A stretch of 64,000 bases of DNA from Serripes groenlandicus (GCA_031761405.1 JASEVX010000007.1:44284411-44348410), one strand, 5' to 3'; counted from the first letter of the stretch, positions 28,318 to 40,497 are shown. The notes: generated by a model from the letters alone, not told the origin. Numbers and translations are program-made.

Positions 28318-30030
28318 TGTTATTCCTCTATAGTTGTTGGCTTCTTGGGTTCCACCTTTAAATATAGGTATAATTATACCTTCTCCCCAGCTATCCGGAA
28401 ATAAGCCGTTTTTAAATATTTTATTATAAAACTTAGTAAGAAAAGGAGAAATGATATCAAATGAGTGTTTGAAAACTTCTGCTATAAGTTTATCGGTACC
28501 TGGGCTTTTTGAGTTATTTTGAGAAAATACAGCTTGTTTAATCTCTGATGTATTAAATTCGATATCTAGATCGTCATCATATATGTAGTTATCGTTTGTC
28601 ATACTTTTTACATTAATGTGATTACTACTAGGTACCGAGTCATATAAATCATTAAAGTGCATATACATATCATCTATAGATACATTAACAGTTTCTGTCT
28701 TTGGTTTTTGATATTGAGCCTTTACGTTTTTCCAAAACGATTTAGGATTTGATTTAGCCAGATGAGATATACGTTTACTTTCAGATTGGATATTATTTCT
28801 TTTACATTTTCGTTTAATGGATGTGTATGCACGTTTTCTTGTAATGAAATTGATTTTATTTTCGTCATTTTTGCTTCGAAGGAAGTTGTTTCTAGCTATA
28901 TTAAATTCTTTTCTTGCTGTATAACATTCTTTATTAAACCACGATTTTCTATTGTTGTTGTTGTTGTTATGAAAAGTATTTTTTCTTGTTTTACCAAAAA
29001 ATTTAAAAGCATTATCTTGCATAAATAACGTGAATGAGCTGATTTCATCATCGATTGTATTATTTTGCAACTCAGTAGTGAGTTGATTTAAGCGGAAAAT
29101 GTTACCCATTAAGGATTCGCGGAATGTGTCAATTTGAGAATGGTCCCACGCTAAATTTGGCTCGTGGGATTTACTATTGTCACGTGATTGTTCGGTCGCA
29201 CTTGTTCCTACTATACAAAAGTGTATTGCACTGTGATCTGACAGATCATTTATAGGTTCTATTTCAAATATATTTATATATTTAAAATCATTGTAGTTCA
29301 ATAGGAGATAATCTACTACACTAGTCCCTCTGTGACTAATAAATGTGTATTCACCGATTGATTCATCGTTGTGCAGACGACCGTTTGCTAATAATAAACC
29401 TGTAGTTTTACAGAGGTCAAGTAGGCGTGTCCCATATGGGTCAAGCACGTGATCTTTGTTTACTCTCGTAGGTGTGTAAACATATGGTTGGTCCAAATAC
29501 CTGTCAAAATCAATGAAATCTTTCTCATTTCCAGTTCGGCTATTAAAATCTCCTGTCAGTAGAATTTTTCCTAGGATCTTGTATTTTTCAATACCTGATT
29601 CTAGTAAATTAAAAATATCATGTTCATGCTGCTGTGCTACTTTTGATTCTCTGGGAGGTATGTAGGTACAACATACATAAACATCATCTTCAAATTGGAA
29701 CAGACTTTTGCATACTTTAAACCAAACAATACCGGTAGTTTTATTTTTATCTGTGATATATATTTTATCTTGTAGACTAGACCTATAGTAAATAGTAATT
29801 CCACCTGAATATCGCCCCTTCTTGGTGTTTCTCGACTTATTTCCAAGTAGATGGTTAGAGCAATAACCCTGTATCTCAACATTAATGTGTGTGCTTGGCG
29901 ATAGCCATGTTTCTGATAGAATTACTATATCATGTTTACATACAATATCAATAAAATCAGGATCTGATATTTTTCTAGCCAGTCCATTTATATTCCAGGA
30001 GATAATGTCTAATTTCTCTTCCTGACCTCT
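28318..30030 (-). pseudogene. LINE C ORF2, endonuclease and start of reverse transcriptase
   Basis: The frame continues from ORF1 straight after TAG with no stop. The endonuclease domain has SWNINGL, LSETW, GDFNSR and LSDHSAIH, so its active-site residues are all present. Then a linker (FWKNVKAQYQ) and the first reverse transcriptase block (NNSKSPGTDKLIAEVF, FPDSWGEGIIIPIFKGG, NNYRGIT), after which similarity stops. The catalytic YLDW and FADD motifs are missing, so no active polymerase can be made. There is no ATG in this frame between the ORF1 stop and the end of the endonuclease core. Confidence 0.82.
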
Positions 30031-31254
30031 CTATGCTAAAGTGGGCTTGTATTCACTACCATTAACAAACAGTTTCTCACCTACGAATTTTACATTGTGT
30101 CCTTTCCGTTGCTCATTTTGGAATACATTGCTTAGGTTCTTTCTTGCTTCTCTCCATTCCTTTGGGATTTGTACCCCGACTCCGTAGGTGGTTTGCCTAA
30201 GTTCTGTTCTCATTCGGTTTGCCACTTGTCTGATCTTTTCACGTTGTGTGTGATAATGAAACTTGACTATTATCGGTCTCGTTTGTGGCGTCACAGTTGA
30301 AGATGAATTTGGCTTTCCAAGACGGTGTGCACGATCAAATTGAATCTCTTTAGGGTTTTCTTTTAGCACGTCTGAAATAAACTGCTTAACAAGCTTATCA
30401 CATGCATTTATGTCGTTTTCGTCATACTCCATGTTTGATTCGCTGTTTCCCTCTGCAATGCCATAGACTATTAGATTCTCTCTCATATTTCTGAATTCCG
30501 TTTCAAGGACTCGGTCTTTAATGGACTTTTGATTGTCAGATAATTGTATAATTGTTTGATTCAGTGTTTCACAAGATTTGTTTAGGCTTTCCACCTTTTC
30601 CTGTGCTGTTTGTATCTCTTTAGATTGGTTGTCATATTGATCGCTCACGAATGTGCTAGCCTTTTCTACCTCTGTTACACGAGAATCAATGTTTTTAACT
30701 TTGACATCAAGATCATTTAGTTTTCTATTCATGGAACTAACTAATTTTTCTATATTGTCGATCTTTTCCATACGGGTCTTGATCGTATTTATGTCTTCCA
30801 TCATCACCGTAGCCCAGGGAGGTGGCTGATTTGACACCTGGTTATATATAGGATTGTGTTGTTGTTGTTGTTGTTGTTGCCCCATATATTGGCCATTGTA
30901 CTGGGTATTATATTGGTATGGGGGCGACTGCATTGTCTGACAAGGAGAAGGTTGTGTTAAGTTCATACTCATATTGGGATTCACATTTGTAGCCATGTTC
31001 AAACTTGAATTTGCATTCACATGTGTATTCATCATTCGTTGAACTGTTGGAGTATCAAAGGAGAAATGTTCAGTTTGTTTTTTCTTTCGTTTGTTTTGAC
31101 TACTCACTTGTTGTTGTTGTGCATCATTGGCAGTTGGCAAACCGGTAGAACCGGTTTCACTTTGTGTACATGTACCCTCCAACAAAGGCGAAATTTCCTT
31201 CCTCTTTTTCTGCTGTTTTTCTTTCTTCCCTTTCTGTTTTTGTTTCAGCGGCAT
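30031..31254 (-). CDS. LINE C ORF1, coiled-coil RNA-binding protein
   Basis: 407 residues from ATG to TAG (30033-30031), apparently intact. Basic lysine-rich N-terminus (residues 1-20 and 54-60), glutamine-rich linker with a seven-Q run (126-132), predicted trimerising coiled coil (about 150-255) and RRM-like core with ENLIVYGI (259-266), FDRAHRLG (306-313) and RPIIVKF (326-332). A C-terminal domain has IPKEWREARKNL. This order is typical of L1-type ORF1 proteins, which bind the element's RNA. It resembles LINE B ORF1 over its length. The TAG is followed in frame by ORF2. Confidence 0.85.
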   Translation of the reverse strand: MPLKQKQKGKKEKQQKKRKEISPLLEGTCTQSETGSTGLPTANDAQQQQVSSQNKRKKKQTEHFSFDTPTVQRMMNTHVNANSSLNMATNVNPNMSMNLTQPSPCQTMQSPPYQYNTQYNGQYMGQQQQQQQHNPIYNQVSNQPPPWATVMMEDINTIKTRMEKIDNIEKLVSSMNRKLNDLDVKVKNIDSRVTEVEKASTFVSDQYDNQSKEIQTAQEKVESLNKSCETLNQTIIQLSDNQKSIKDRVLETEFRNMRENLIVYGIAEGNSESNMEYDENDINACDKLVKQFISDVLKENPKEIQFDRAHRLGKPNSSSTVTPQTRPIIVKFHYHTQREKIRQVANRMRTELRQTTYGVGVQIPKEWREARKNLSNVFQNEQRKGHNVKFVGEKLFVNGSEYKPTLA

Positions 31255-32070
31255 GAAGACGAACCATTTCCAGAGTTACAGTATAAAAATTATCCACAAA
31301 TACTGCTCACTTTTCACGCTAATTAAAGATTATATTGGAGCTTGAAATCCATGTCTCTCGTCATGTAAGGGCGATAATCATACATGTATACAATATTTAC
31401 AAATTGGCCTTTCTATCCGGACCTATACTCGGCCTTTTTGGACTGGCCTTTTAAGCATCCGGCCATTTTTAACCTTTACCTAAGATAAGATAGCGATCTG
31501 AAAATTTAGTAATCCATACAGTGATAATCGGAAGTGTGTAACTGACGTCACAGGAAGTTGATTATAAGCAAAGATTGCGGCGCCCATAGGCGATCGATAC
31601 CGACGTGAAAACACCAACTTTAAAAGCATATATCTTGGTAGTGCAAGCTTTTAAAAAAAAAGTTAATTACATCAAAATGATACATTACTGTAGTGCTATT
31701 TAGTCATATAGTTTTAATCTGAGCCAAGCGTATTCCTTTAACCTGCAATAAGCGAGATCCTGCTGTCTGCGACCAACGGACACTAAAACCCTTCCCATTT
31801 TAATAAAAATCCACGGTTCAGCGACCTTAAATCTAACAGTCAAATAATCCTAACACAACCCACACAGGTTTAAATGATCATCAAGGAAGTTGTTACATGT
31901 AAAATTACCCGAGATCAAATTCTGCACACTTGGAGATTGATCTCCCTTGAATGGTCAAGACATGGATTTTACTCGCTCAAATATTTTTGAAAAAAACATG
32001 CAATTTAACGTACTTTTTGGCAAATATAGTGAAAATTAAGTTGTAAACTTGACATTTAAAGTGTTTCTAG

Positions 32071-33228
32071 ATGCCACCCAGATCTAAACAGAAGAAAAGT
32101 AAGTCAACTAGCGGAAACAAAAGGAAAAATATATCTCCTTTGTTCTCGGAGACATGTACAAAATCGAAGGACAGTGACCAGTCATCACAAACCGGTTTGG
32201 GCAGTTTGGAAAGTGTAAACAAGAACTCGGAGTCGACTTTTGACAACGCAGAAAATCAGAGTAAACGGTTACATTATTCTTTTCCATCACCGCCACAGTA
32301 TTTTGTGTTTGATAATAACATTGATAGTAACAATATGAACAATATGAATAAGACATATCCTCAGCAGCTGTCTGGCCAATTTATACAATCACCCACCGGT
32401 CAATACACGCCACAGTTTATGCCGTCTATATCCACTCAACAGACACCGCCATGGGCAGAACATTTAATGAAGGATATTCAAAGCATCAAGACCGCAGTAT
32501 CTAGAATAGAGAGTATTGAAATAACAGTTAATTCGATCAGCACAAAATTGAACAAGCTCGAGACAAAAGTAACAGAAATTGACAAAAGAGTGGTTGAAGT
32601 AGAAAAGTCGAGCTCCTTTATAAGTGAGAATTTTGATAAACAATCAGTAGAATTGAAAACAGCAAAAGACCAAGTAAAAACTCTACAAGATTCATGCAAC
32701 TCGTTAAAAGAAAACATAAACTCCCTTGAAATTCAACAAAATCAAACAAAGAGCAAGGTTACAGACAATGAATACCGGTCAATGAGAGAAAACCTGATTT
32801 TTTATGGAATAGAGGAAAGCAAACCTAATAGTGCGAGTCAAGAACCGGAAAGATGTGAAGCCATAGTAAAAGAATTCATCAAAAAGAACTTAGAAATCGA
32901 TGCTGATCAAATGATCTTCGATCGCGCTCACAGATTAGGCGATTTTCAACGGTCAAAGAAACCCCGCCCTATTATTGTGAAGTTTCATTACTACCACGAC
33001 AGAGAAAAGATTCGAAGTAATGCATTTCCGAAAAAGGTTATACTCAACCAAAATAATTATGGTGTTGGCGTACAGCTTCCCAAAGAGTGGAGAGATTCTC
33101 GCAAAGAATTGTATCCCATCATGCACTCAGAGAAGAGCAAGGGTAACAAGGTGAAATTCATCAGTGATAAACTCTATATTAACGGTCATGTGTACACTCC
33201 ACGGGAGAATCCAAATCCAAATAAATAA
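32071..33228 (+). CDS. LINE B ORF1, coiled-coil RNA-binding protein
   Basis: 385 residues from ATG to TAA (33226-33228), uninterrupted. Basic N-terminus (KQKKSKSTSGNKRK), asparagine- and glutamine-rich linker, coiled coil (about 130-230), RRM-like core with ENLIFYGI (240-247), FDRAHRLG and RPIIVKFHYYHDREKIR, then a C-terminal domain with LPKEWRDSRKEL. Same architecture as LINE C ORF1 but clearly diverged, so B and C are separate insertions or subfamilies. Expected role: coating the element RNA and acting as a chaperone in retrotransposition. Confidence 0.85.
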   Translation: MPPRSKQKKSKSTSGNKRKNISPLFSETCTKSKDSDQSSQTGLGSLESVNKNSESTFDNAENQSKRLHYSFPSPPQYFVFDNNIDSNNMNNMNKTYPQQLSGQFIQSPTGQYTPQFMPSISTQQTPPWAEHLMKDIQSIKTAVSRIESIEITVNSISTKLNKLETKVTEIDKRVVEVEKSSSFISENFDKQSVELKTAKDQVKTLQDSCNSLKENINSLEIQQNQTKSKVTDNEYRSMRENLIFYGIEESKPNSASQEPERCEAIVKEFIKKNLEIDADQMIFDRAHRLGDFQRSKKPRPIIVKFHYYHDREKIRSNAFPKKVILNQNNYGVGVQLPKEWRDSRKELYPIMHSEKSKGNKVKFISDKLYINGHVYTPRENPNPNK

Positions 33229-36200
33229 AGGTGTCATGAAGAACAAATTGACATTATTTTCTGGAACGTAAATGGACTCCTCCGAAAATTAGCAGACGCT
33301 GATTTTTTGAACATTATAAACAGTCATGATGTCGTTGTACTATCAGAAACATGGCTTAACCCCAAAACTCTATATAATTTGGAAGTTAAGGGTTATTGTT
33401 CTCATCATTTGTATGGTAATAAGTCACCCTTTACAAAGAAAGGTAGATATAGTGGAGGTATTTCTATCTATTATAAGAACTGCTTTAGTGAGACAATTCA
33501 AATCATTGAAAAGGATCAATGTGGAATAGTTTGGTTAAAGATGTGCAAACAATTGTTCCATTTTAATGTTGATGTATTCTTATGCAGTGTTTATATACCT
33601 CCGCATGGTTCAACCATATTGAATTATATTGATATTGATATGTTCAAACTGATTGAACTTGGCATAGAGAAATATAAATTAAAGGGTAAAGTTCTTATTG
33701 TAGGAGATTTAGATAGTAGATCATCTGTAGAAAAAGATTATTTAACATTTGATAGATACTTAGATAACAATTTTATGTTAAACAATAGTGTTAATATCAC
33801 ATCTCGTGTAAACAAAGATCAGATACTTGACGCAAATGGAAAACGTTTAATCCAATTATGTAAAAACACGGAATTACTTATCGGTAATGGTCGATTGTGC
33901 AATGAAAATGGAAGTCACACCTTTTTAAGTAAAAACGGCTCCAGTGTTGTTGATTATCTTATACTTAAACACGATGACTTTACACACATTAATAAATTTT
34001 ACGTAATGTCACCTAACGAATTTTCAGATCACTGCGCACTGCATATTTGCATACAATGTAAACTCCCGCGAAACATATCACGTGATCAAGCTAATATACA
34101 AGAGCAATATTTATCATGGGATGAAAGCCTAATTATTACATTTCGGAGTCATCTTATTGAAAATCATAATCACCTTCAAAGTATTGTTGACAAAATACAT
34201 ACTAATTCAATTGATGAAACAGTACAACTGTTTACAACACATATGCACAACAATGCATTCTGCGTGTTTGGTAACGAAAGAAAAAACAATCACCATTATG
34301 TAACACGTGAGCAGAAAAATAAATGGTTTTATAAAGACTGCTATTCCTCTCATAAAGAATTTAGTAAAGCAAGAAATGCGTATCTGAGAAACAAAAGTAT
34401 AGAAAATAAAAACGTTTTCCTGGACAGAAAAAGGCTATATATTAACACAAAACGCAAATGTAAAAAAATGATATGTACTCACATTTTAATGATCTATATG
34501 GCCCTCAACCGCAACAAAACACGAATAATGCAACACATGATAATAGTTACTTATATGACAATGATCTAGATGTAAACTTTACAGAATCGGAGATTAGAAA
34601 TGCTGTATTTGCACAAAATAACTCTAAAAGCCCAGGCACAGATCATTTAATTGCCGAAGTTTTCCAAAGTTCATATGATATTATTGCTCCATTACTTGTA
34701 AGTCTCTACAACAGAATTTTTAATGAAGGTATTTTTCCAAATAGTTGGGGAGAAGGCATAATCATACCCATACTTAAGGGAGGAAACCCTGATGCTAAAA
34801 ACTTTAGAGGGATAACTCTTAATAATATAATTTCAAAAATTTACTCAAAACTACTTGTTACAAGACTTACTAAGTGGTCAGAAAAACATGAAAAGATAAT
34901 TGATAATCAATTTGGCTTCCAAAAGGGAAAATCTACGGTAGATTGTATCTTCATTTTGCACTCCTTGATAATGAAAACCTTAGCCGACAAGAAAAAACTC
35001 TACGTAGCTTTTCTTGACTGGGAAAAGATGTTTGACAGAATAGATAGAGTATGTTTGTGGCAGAAACTACTTAATGAAAACGTTAGTACTAAATTTGTAA
35101 ATGCCCTTAAATCAATGTATAGCACTGTTAAATCATATGTACGATATAAGTCCGAAACATCTGAATATATATATTCAAACATCGGTGTTAAACAAGGAGA
35201 CCCAGCTAGCAGCATATTATGTTTATTTTTCCTAAATGACATTTTAAACAACATTAGCTGCAATATAGATGGTATATTTTGCATTGATGATATACACTTG
35301 TTTTTGTTACTTTTTGCTGATGACGCGGTTGTATTTTCGCAGGATCCAAAATCTCTACAATCTATCTTAAACGACATAGAACATTATTGTAATGAATGGC
35401 ATTTACGTCTTAATGCACAAAAGACTAAAATCATGATATTCGAGAATGGGCGGCACACTAACTACAATTTTTCCTTGTATAACTCGCCAGTAGAATGTGT
35501 GAGTTCATTTAAATATCTTGGTGTACAACTTTTTAAAAACGGGAATTGGAATCGTACACAACGTCGTATAGCTCAGCATGCAGCATTTTCATTACATAAT
35601 TTGTTTATGGTCAATAACCAAATAGATTTACCTATATCACAAAAGTTAAAACTATTTGATTCCCTGGTATCACCAGTTCTAACTACGCGGCCGAAATTTG
35701 GGGTCATCACCCCGCACCCGATGTCGAATCCATACAATCAAAGTTTTGTAGAAAACTTCTGTGTGTACGTCGCTCTTCCAATCTAGACAGTCTATACGGA
35801 GAATTGGGAAGAATCCCTATGTCCATACATAGACAATTTATAACTATCAAATATTGGATAAAGATACTCAATCAAAATGAAAATTCAATTTTATTCAAAA
35901 GCTACATGGTTATGAAATTAGGTTTAGAAAACGATTTGTATTGCACAAAAAATAATTGGGCATTTAACATTAAACAAATTCTCGATGAATGTGGTCTTGC
36001 TTATATCTGGCATAACCAGTTTAATGTAACAGTTAATTATGAAATGATCAAACAGCGAATTTTAGATATTTACTATCAACATTGGTACTCCTGTATCAAT
36101 AACTCGAATCGTTTAGAAACGTATTGCTTATTTAAACACGACTTCAAATTCGAAAGTTACCTAGACAAAATTACAGACTCTTATTTTAGAAAAGCATTCA

Positions 36201-36502
36201 CCCAATTTAGAATATCCTCTCATGAATTAGCAATAGAACGAGGTCGTCACCTACATTTACCGCGAAATAATAGAATTTGTCCAAATTGCTCAAATAACCA
36301 AATTGAAAATGAATATCATTTCCTACTAGTTTGTTCAAAATATTCGGACCTAAGAACTAAATATATTAAACGATATTGCTATACTTGGCCATCGTTACGA
36401 AAATTCACAAACTTACTCTCCAATAATTCTATTAGTATTGCTAAAAATATGTCAAAATGTATTTACTATGCTAATTTGAAAAGAGTCCAGTTTTCCCCGT
36501 AA
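33229..36502 (+). pseudogene. LINE B ORF2, endonuclease and reverse transcriptase, two frame breaks
   Basis: In frame with ORF1 right after TAA; no ATG for about 100 codons. Endonuclease: FWNVNGL, LSETW, FSDHCALH, but the GDFN motif reads GDLDSR, so the conserved Asn is Asp and activity is doubtful. At about 34465 a deletion of some 43 codons' worth of linker, compared with LINE C, shifts the frame. The reverse transcriptase follows (34473 on) with NNSKSPGTDHLIAEVF, FLDWEKMFDRI, GVKQGDPASS and FADDAVVFSQ. A single-base deletion near 35684 shifts the frame again; the rest (to TAA 36502) has the Cys-His motif CPNC...H-x4-C. Non-functional. Confidence 0.85.
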
Positions 36503-36639
36503 TGTTCTACGTTGTTGAATATTTGTTCTTCTGTAAAAAAGATCCATGTCTTTATTTGTATTTTATGCTATAAGCATATTGTTTGTTTAACGCAATAAAA
36601 TATTTGTATTGTATTGTATTGTATTGTATTACAGTGGGA

Positions 36640-38225
36640 GAAAAACGATAATTGCGGTGTTAGCAGTTTGTATTTAATACACTTTAGCTACAATTATTGT
36701 CTTTGTTATGACTCTCAAATACTGCAGATGCATCACAGTGGTAAAAGCCGATCATTGCAGGTTAAGCAGTTTGTATTTAGTACACTTTAACGTCAATTAT
36801 TGTCCGTGTTAAATCGCCACGTAAATTGTTTGTTGATTAATTATGACAATTTTGGTCCGACTTTTTGATCTGTTTACAGTTAATTGGACCTGTGTTTGTT
36901 TTTTTTTTCTTTCTAATGGTGATAGCAATAAACAATAATATCATTTCTGTTGCAATTAGTTTGATGTTGAGCCCATTTTCCCCACTTACTGACTGGACTA
37001 TTATTAAACATGATGATGATATTAACAGATTTTTAACTCAATTTAAGTCCGATATTTCTCAATTCTTAGTAGATCTATATATCAATCTAGTACCAAAATA
37101 GCACTGATATTATTATTTTACCTGGCACGTCTCTGCAAAACGATGGAACTATATCAGCCAAATCAACCGCCACAAAAAAGGGTTAAATATATTTCAAAAT
37201 ATATTTCAAAATTAAACAGATGAAACAGGGCCTTTTCATTCGCATATTATCGCATAATACGAGAATCTTCTAATTTAGAACTTTTAAGTAGAAAAAATGA
37301 GAAAAAGTATAGAATCTGTATTAAACATTGTTATTACGAGACCGGGTAGACACATGAACTGAAACTCTGATAACGTTGCGTTTGTTCTCCTTTTGACAAT
37401 GTTAGATTTTTATTCAACTCCTGCAGAGGCGTCAGATTGCGGTTTTATGTGCAATATGATCTTAAATTATATTTCAAATACATGTAATTGTTAAAACGGT
37501 AATGTCTTACCTTCCGAAGACTACAGGCTTGCGTCTTAGAAATTTCACGTCTACAGTGAAGTTCAGATATGCATCCGTTGGCATACACTACAGGTCATTT
37601 TATAAACGTTGAAAAACATAACATGACATTTTAATTAAAGCATTGAAGTGGGAGGAGCTGCAATTATATATTGACAGGTGTCACATTGGTTGCTGCGGCA
37701 CCAGAAAGGGGGCAAATTGCCCAAATCTTTAAAAATTCTTCTTCTCTTGTCAAATTCCTATATAACTTGGTAGAAAAGTTCCTTGGGTGACACTCTACAA
37801 TAAATGCTTAAGCTAAATTTATTGTTTGAAAATCAGTGCTCGTAGAAATGTACTTTCAGTGACCCTCTAAATAGTTTTGTTCAAGCTAATTTGATTGGTT
37901 GAAAGACATAGCAATTAGGCGGCAGCATAATTGTTTAAAGATATGAATTGTATGTCGAACTTTGGTTGCTGCGGGGTCAGAAAGGGTGAAAAATGCCTAA
38001 ACTTTAGAACTCCTCCTTTAGATCCGCTTGTCCAATTCGGAATTATTGTCTGTTCGCTTTATATAGTTGTACAACAATAATTATACATGTATTCATTGCT
38101 CAATTTTGTGAATGTTACAACATAGTATATATTGGGATTCGCTTCGCTAGATATCCTCCCTTATTGTTAGGCTTTTCCAATCGCTCCCTAGATATCCCTT
38201 ATGGTCAGGCTTATCCGGCTCTGCG
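36640..38225. other. No gene recognised
   Basis: Contains MITE-like bits (ACTGCAGATGCATCACAGTG near 36722; CTGCAGAGGCGTCAGATTGC near 37422). A block with TTGGTTGCTGCGG..CAGAAAGGG occurs twice (37687 and 37964), about 277 bp apart. Nothing coding is supportable. Confidence 0.4.
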
Positions 38226-38227
38226 CG

Positions 38228-38228
38228 C

Positions 38229-38258
<30 letters not shown>
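38228..38258. repeat. (GT)n microsatellite
   Basis: Uninterrupted GT dinucleotides, followed by a short palindrome GCTCGAGCC.GAAGG.CTCGAGC at about 38296-38316. Confidence 0.9.
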
Positions 38259-38260
<2 letters not shown>

Positions 38261-38479
38261 GTGCGGTTGTCTGTCCGCTGTGTATACGTGTGAAAGCTCG
38301 AGCCGAAGGCTCGAGCGAAGCACGCCTATAGGTTACACGTACGAACACATCATACGAGATCAAAACAACGAGAATTCAGTACAATCTTACTGTTTTTCAC
38401 ATATCAAATCTCAACCCCATAGCACTTTTTTTCGGCCATTTTGCTTCCGGTCTTACTGGACGGACAAATTATCGTAACC

Positions 38480-40480
38480 TATTCATTTCGTAACCGGTAA
38501 AACCCACAAACACGATATTCGCATGTTTTGACAAATCAAAAAATACTTAGAACTAGAGAGAAAATTAAATTAAATTTCTTCTCGATAAAGGAATGAAAAC
38601 AAGGAATCTGATATGTGATAATTTGCGTGTAATTGCACTCCTTTTCTATTTTTAAAATAATATTTTCTCAACCGGAAGTAAACACATCCAAATGTGACGT
38701 CATTGCAACGAAAAGTAACGTCATTGTAAGGCAAGTAATAAATAAATAACAAAAGGAAAACGACAGGAATGGTAGCAAAAGATAGTTTAACTTGTCACAA
38801 ATGGATTTCATTCACTGGAAGGACTTTATGAAGGCTAAGTCGACTATTCTTTTGTACCTGTCACCATTATTTCATGGATTTTATATCTTTGCAATATAGT
38901 GAAGCAATAAACACTTGAAAATGATTGTAAATATTTCAACGGAAGTTATCGTTCGTTACACTAGCCTCGGATATTATTTTAACTGAAAAGGACGAACAAT
39001 TCTGTTTCTGTATCGACATAGCTTCATTTCAAGGTAAGATATTTATTATATCAATAATTTGCTTAAAAATATAACTTCAGTTCTAAATTATTTGTTGTGC
39101 TTTCGTCACATCGTGTGTATTGTTTTTGTCTGTATCTGTTCCACGATGCTTTCGTCACATCGCGTGACGTCACATCGTGTGTATTGTTTTTGTCTGTATC
39201 TGTCATTTGACGAATCCGTCTTGTCAAATGTTGACCCCACTCAAGAAAATAGCTAAACTATCATATCTTCGACTGTCTAGTTGTATTGACTTCAAGACGT
39301 TTATCTATATATTGTAGTAAGTGTAGCAAACAAACAAAACTACAGTCTATTTCAAATTATTTGCCTTCAATTTACATTTTTTTTTACATTGTACAGTTTA
39401 ACAGTTTATGTCTATGACCTAGTCTTTGTCAAATCATGAAAGTATGACCAGAATCAGTTCACCCTGGTTTTGGGGTATACATAGTAAATGTCCTCCAACC
39501 TGAAAGAGAGGAAAACACTTTCATGCCTTCAAATGAGTCCATTGTTTTAAAGAAATGATGTCATATATATGTGGGCTATCAGTAAAACACATAACTTTTC
39601 TTTCAACAGGCTGAATTTCTAGTATTTCTATTTTTTATCAAAAATGTGTTTATTGATCAAACTCAAATGAGTCCATTGTTTTAAAGAAATGATGTCATAT
39701 GTGGATATCAGTAAAACTCATTACTTTTCTTTCAACAGGCTGAATTTTTTAGTAGTTTCATCTTCTTTTTTGTTATCAAAAATGTGTTTATTGATCAGAT
39801 TGGACAACTTGCTACTAAGAATTTTCACTAGATTATTTTAAATACTCTGCATGTATGTATTCAAACCACATTTACAAAATATTCAACATCAATTGACAGC
39901 ATTATTTTCATACTTGGGAGCACAACAACCAATGATGTCATAGAACTCTTCAAATTGAAAAGCACATGCAAAATAAAAAGCCTTTTATGGTCACCGATTT
40001 AGGTCTGTCTATGAAACACTAAATATATCAAACTAAAATAAGGTAAAAACAAACTGAACATTGAAATCTGCAGATAAAGAGGATCAATCTCTTTTTAAAT
40101 TCAACAAACACTCAAAATTCTTTTTATTCAAATAAATATGTATAAACATTTTGGTTGAAAAATAAAGAAAACTTTGTCTATTTTTCAACAGAAAAGGCTA
40201 TATTATAAAAACTTAAAGGCAGTTCATAATTAATGTCAGTTATAATTAAGTCACCCAGTGACCTCATATAGGTGTTCTGTCCTCTGATAAAACTGAAATA
40301 CCACAGATATATATATGTATCTGTTTTCTATATAAATTTATTGTGAAATCCATTTTTCTGTGTGAAATTGTATAATATATACAATAGAAATGGTAAAATT
40401 TAAACTGGTATACATTCATTGTAACAAAAAAAAATTTATACTTTACTGGTAATAAAATTACACATATTTTCATGAACTGC
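38480..40480. other. No gene; two short local duplications
   Basis: TGTGTATTGTTTTTGTCTGT occurs twice (39114 and 39178). A ~130-bp block with AATGAGTCCATTGTTTTAAA and ACTTTTCTTTCAACAGGCTG is duplicated in tandem (about 39530-39663 and 39664-39798). No supportable open frame. Confidence 0.55.
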
Positions 40481-40497
40481 TGCTCATAGTAAAAACC

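Larger units (their letters stand above)
28318..31254 (-). mobile_element. LINE copy C, cut off within the reverse transcriptase
   Basis: Same family as the copy at 32071-36630 and head to head with it, 816 bp between the ORF1 start codons. ORF1 is complete; ORF2 is open through the endonuclease into the first reverse transcriptase motifs, then similarity ends abruptly at about 28318 after NNYRGIT. Losing the 3' end is not the usual 5' truncation, so a deletion or rearrangement is likely. The DNA beyond (28200-28317) is a CCGTCTGTCTGTCTGTC-rich repeat. The 5' UTR boundary is not visible. Confidence 0.82.
32071..36630 (+). mobile_element. LINE copy B, near full-length, with TTGTA tail
   Basis: Complete ORF1, ORF2 with two frame breaks, a short 3' UTR with AATAAA and a tail of GTATT repeats (36604-36630). 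The same tail type ends LINE A. The 5' UTR starts somewhere in 31255-32070 and target duplications were not identified, so the left limit given is the ORF1 start codon. Confidence 0.85.

Noticed and set aside
30877..30896. CAA/GTT repeat as a free microsatellite
   Set aside because: It encodes the glutamine run of LINE C ORF1 and lies wholly inside that frame.
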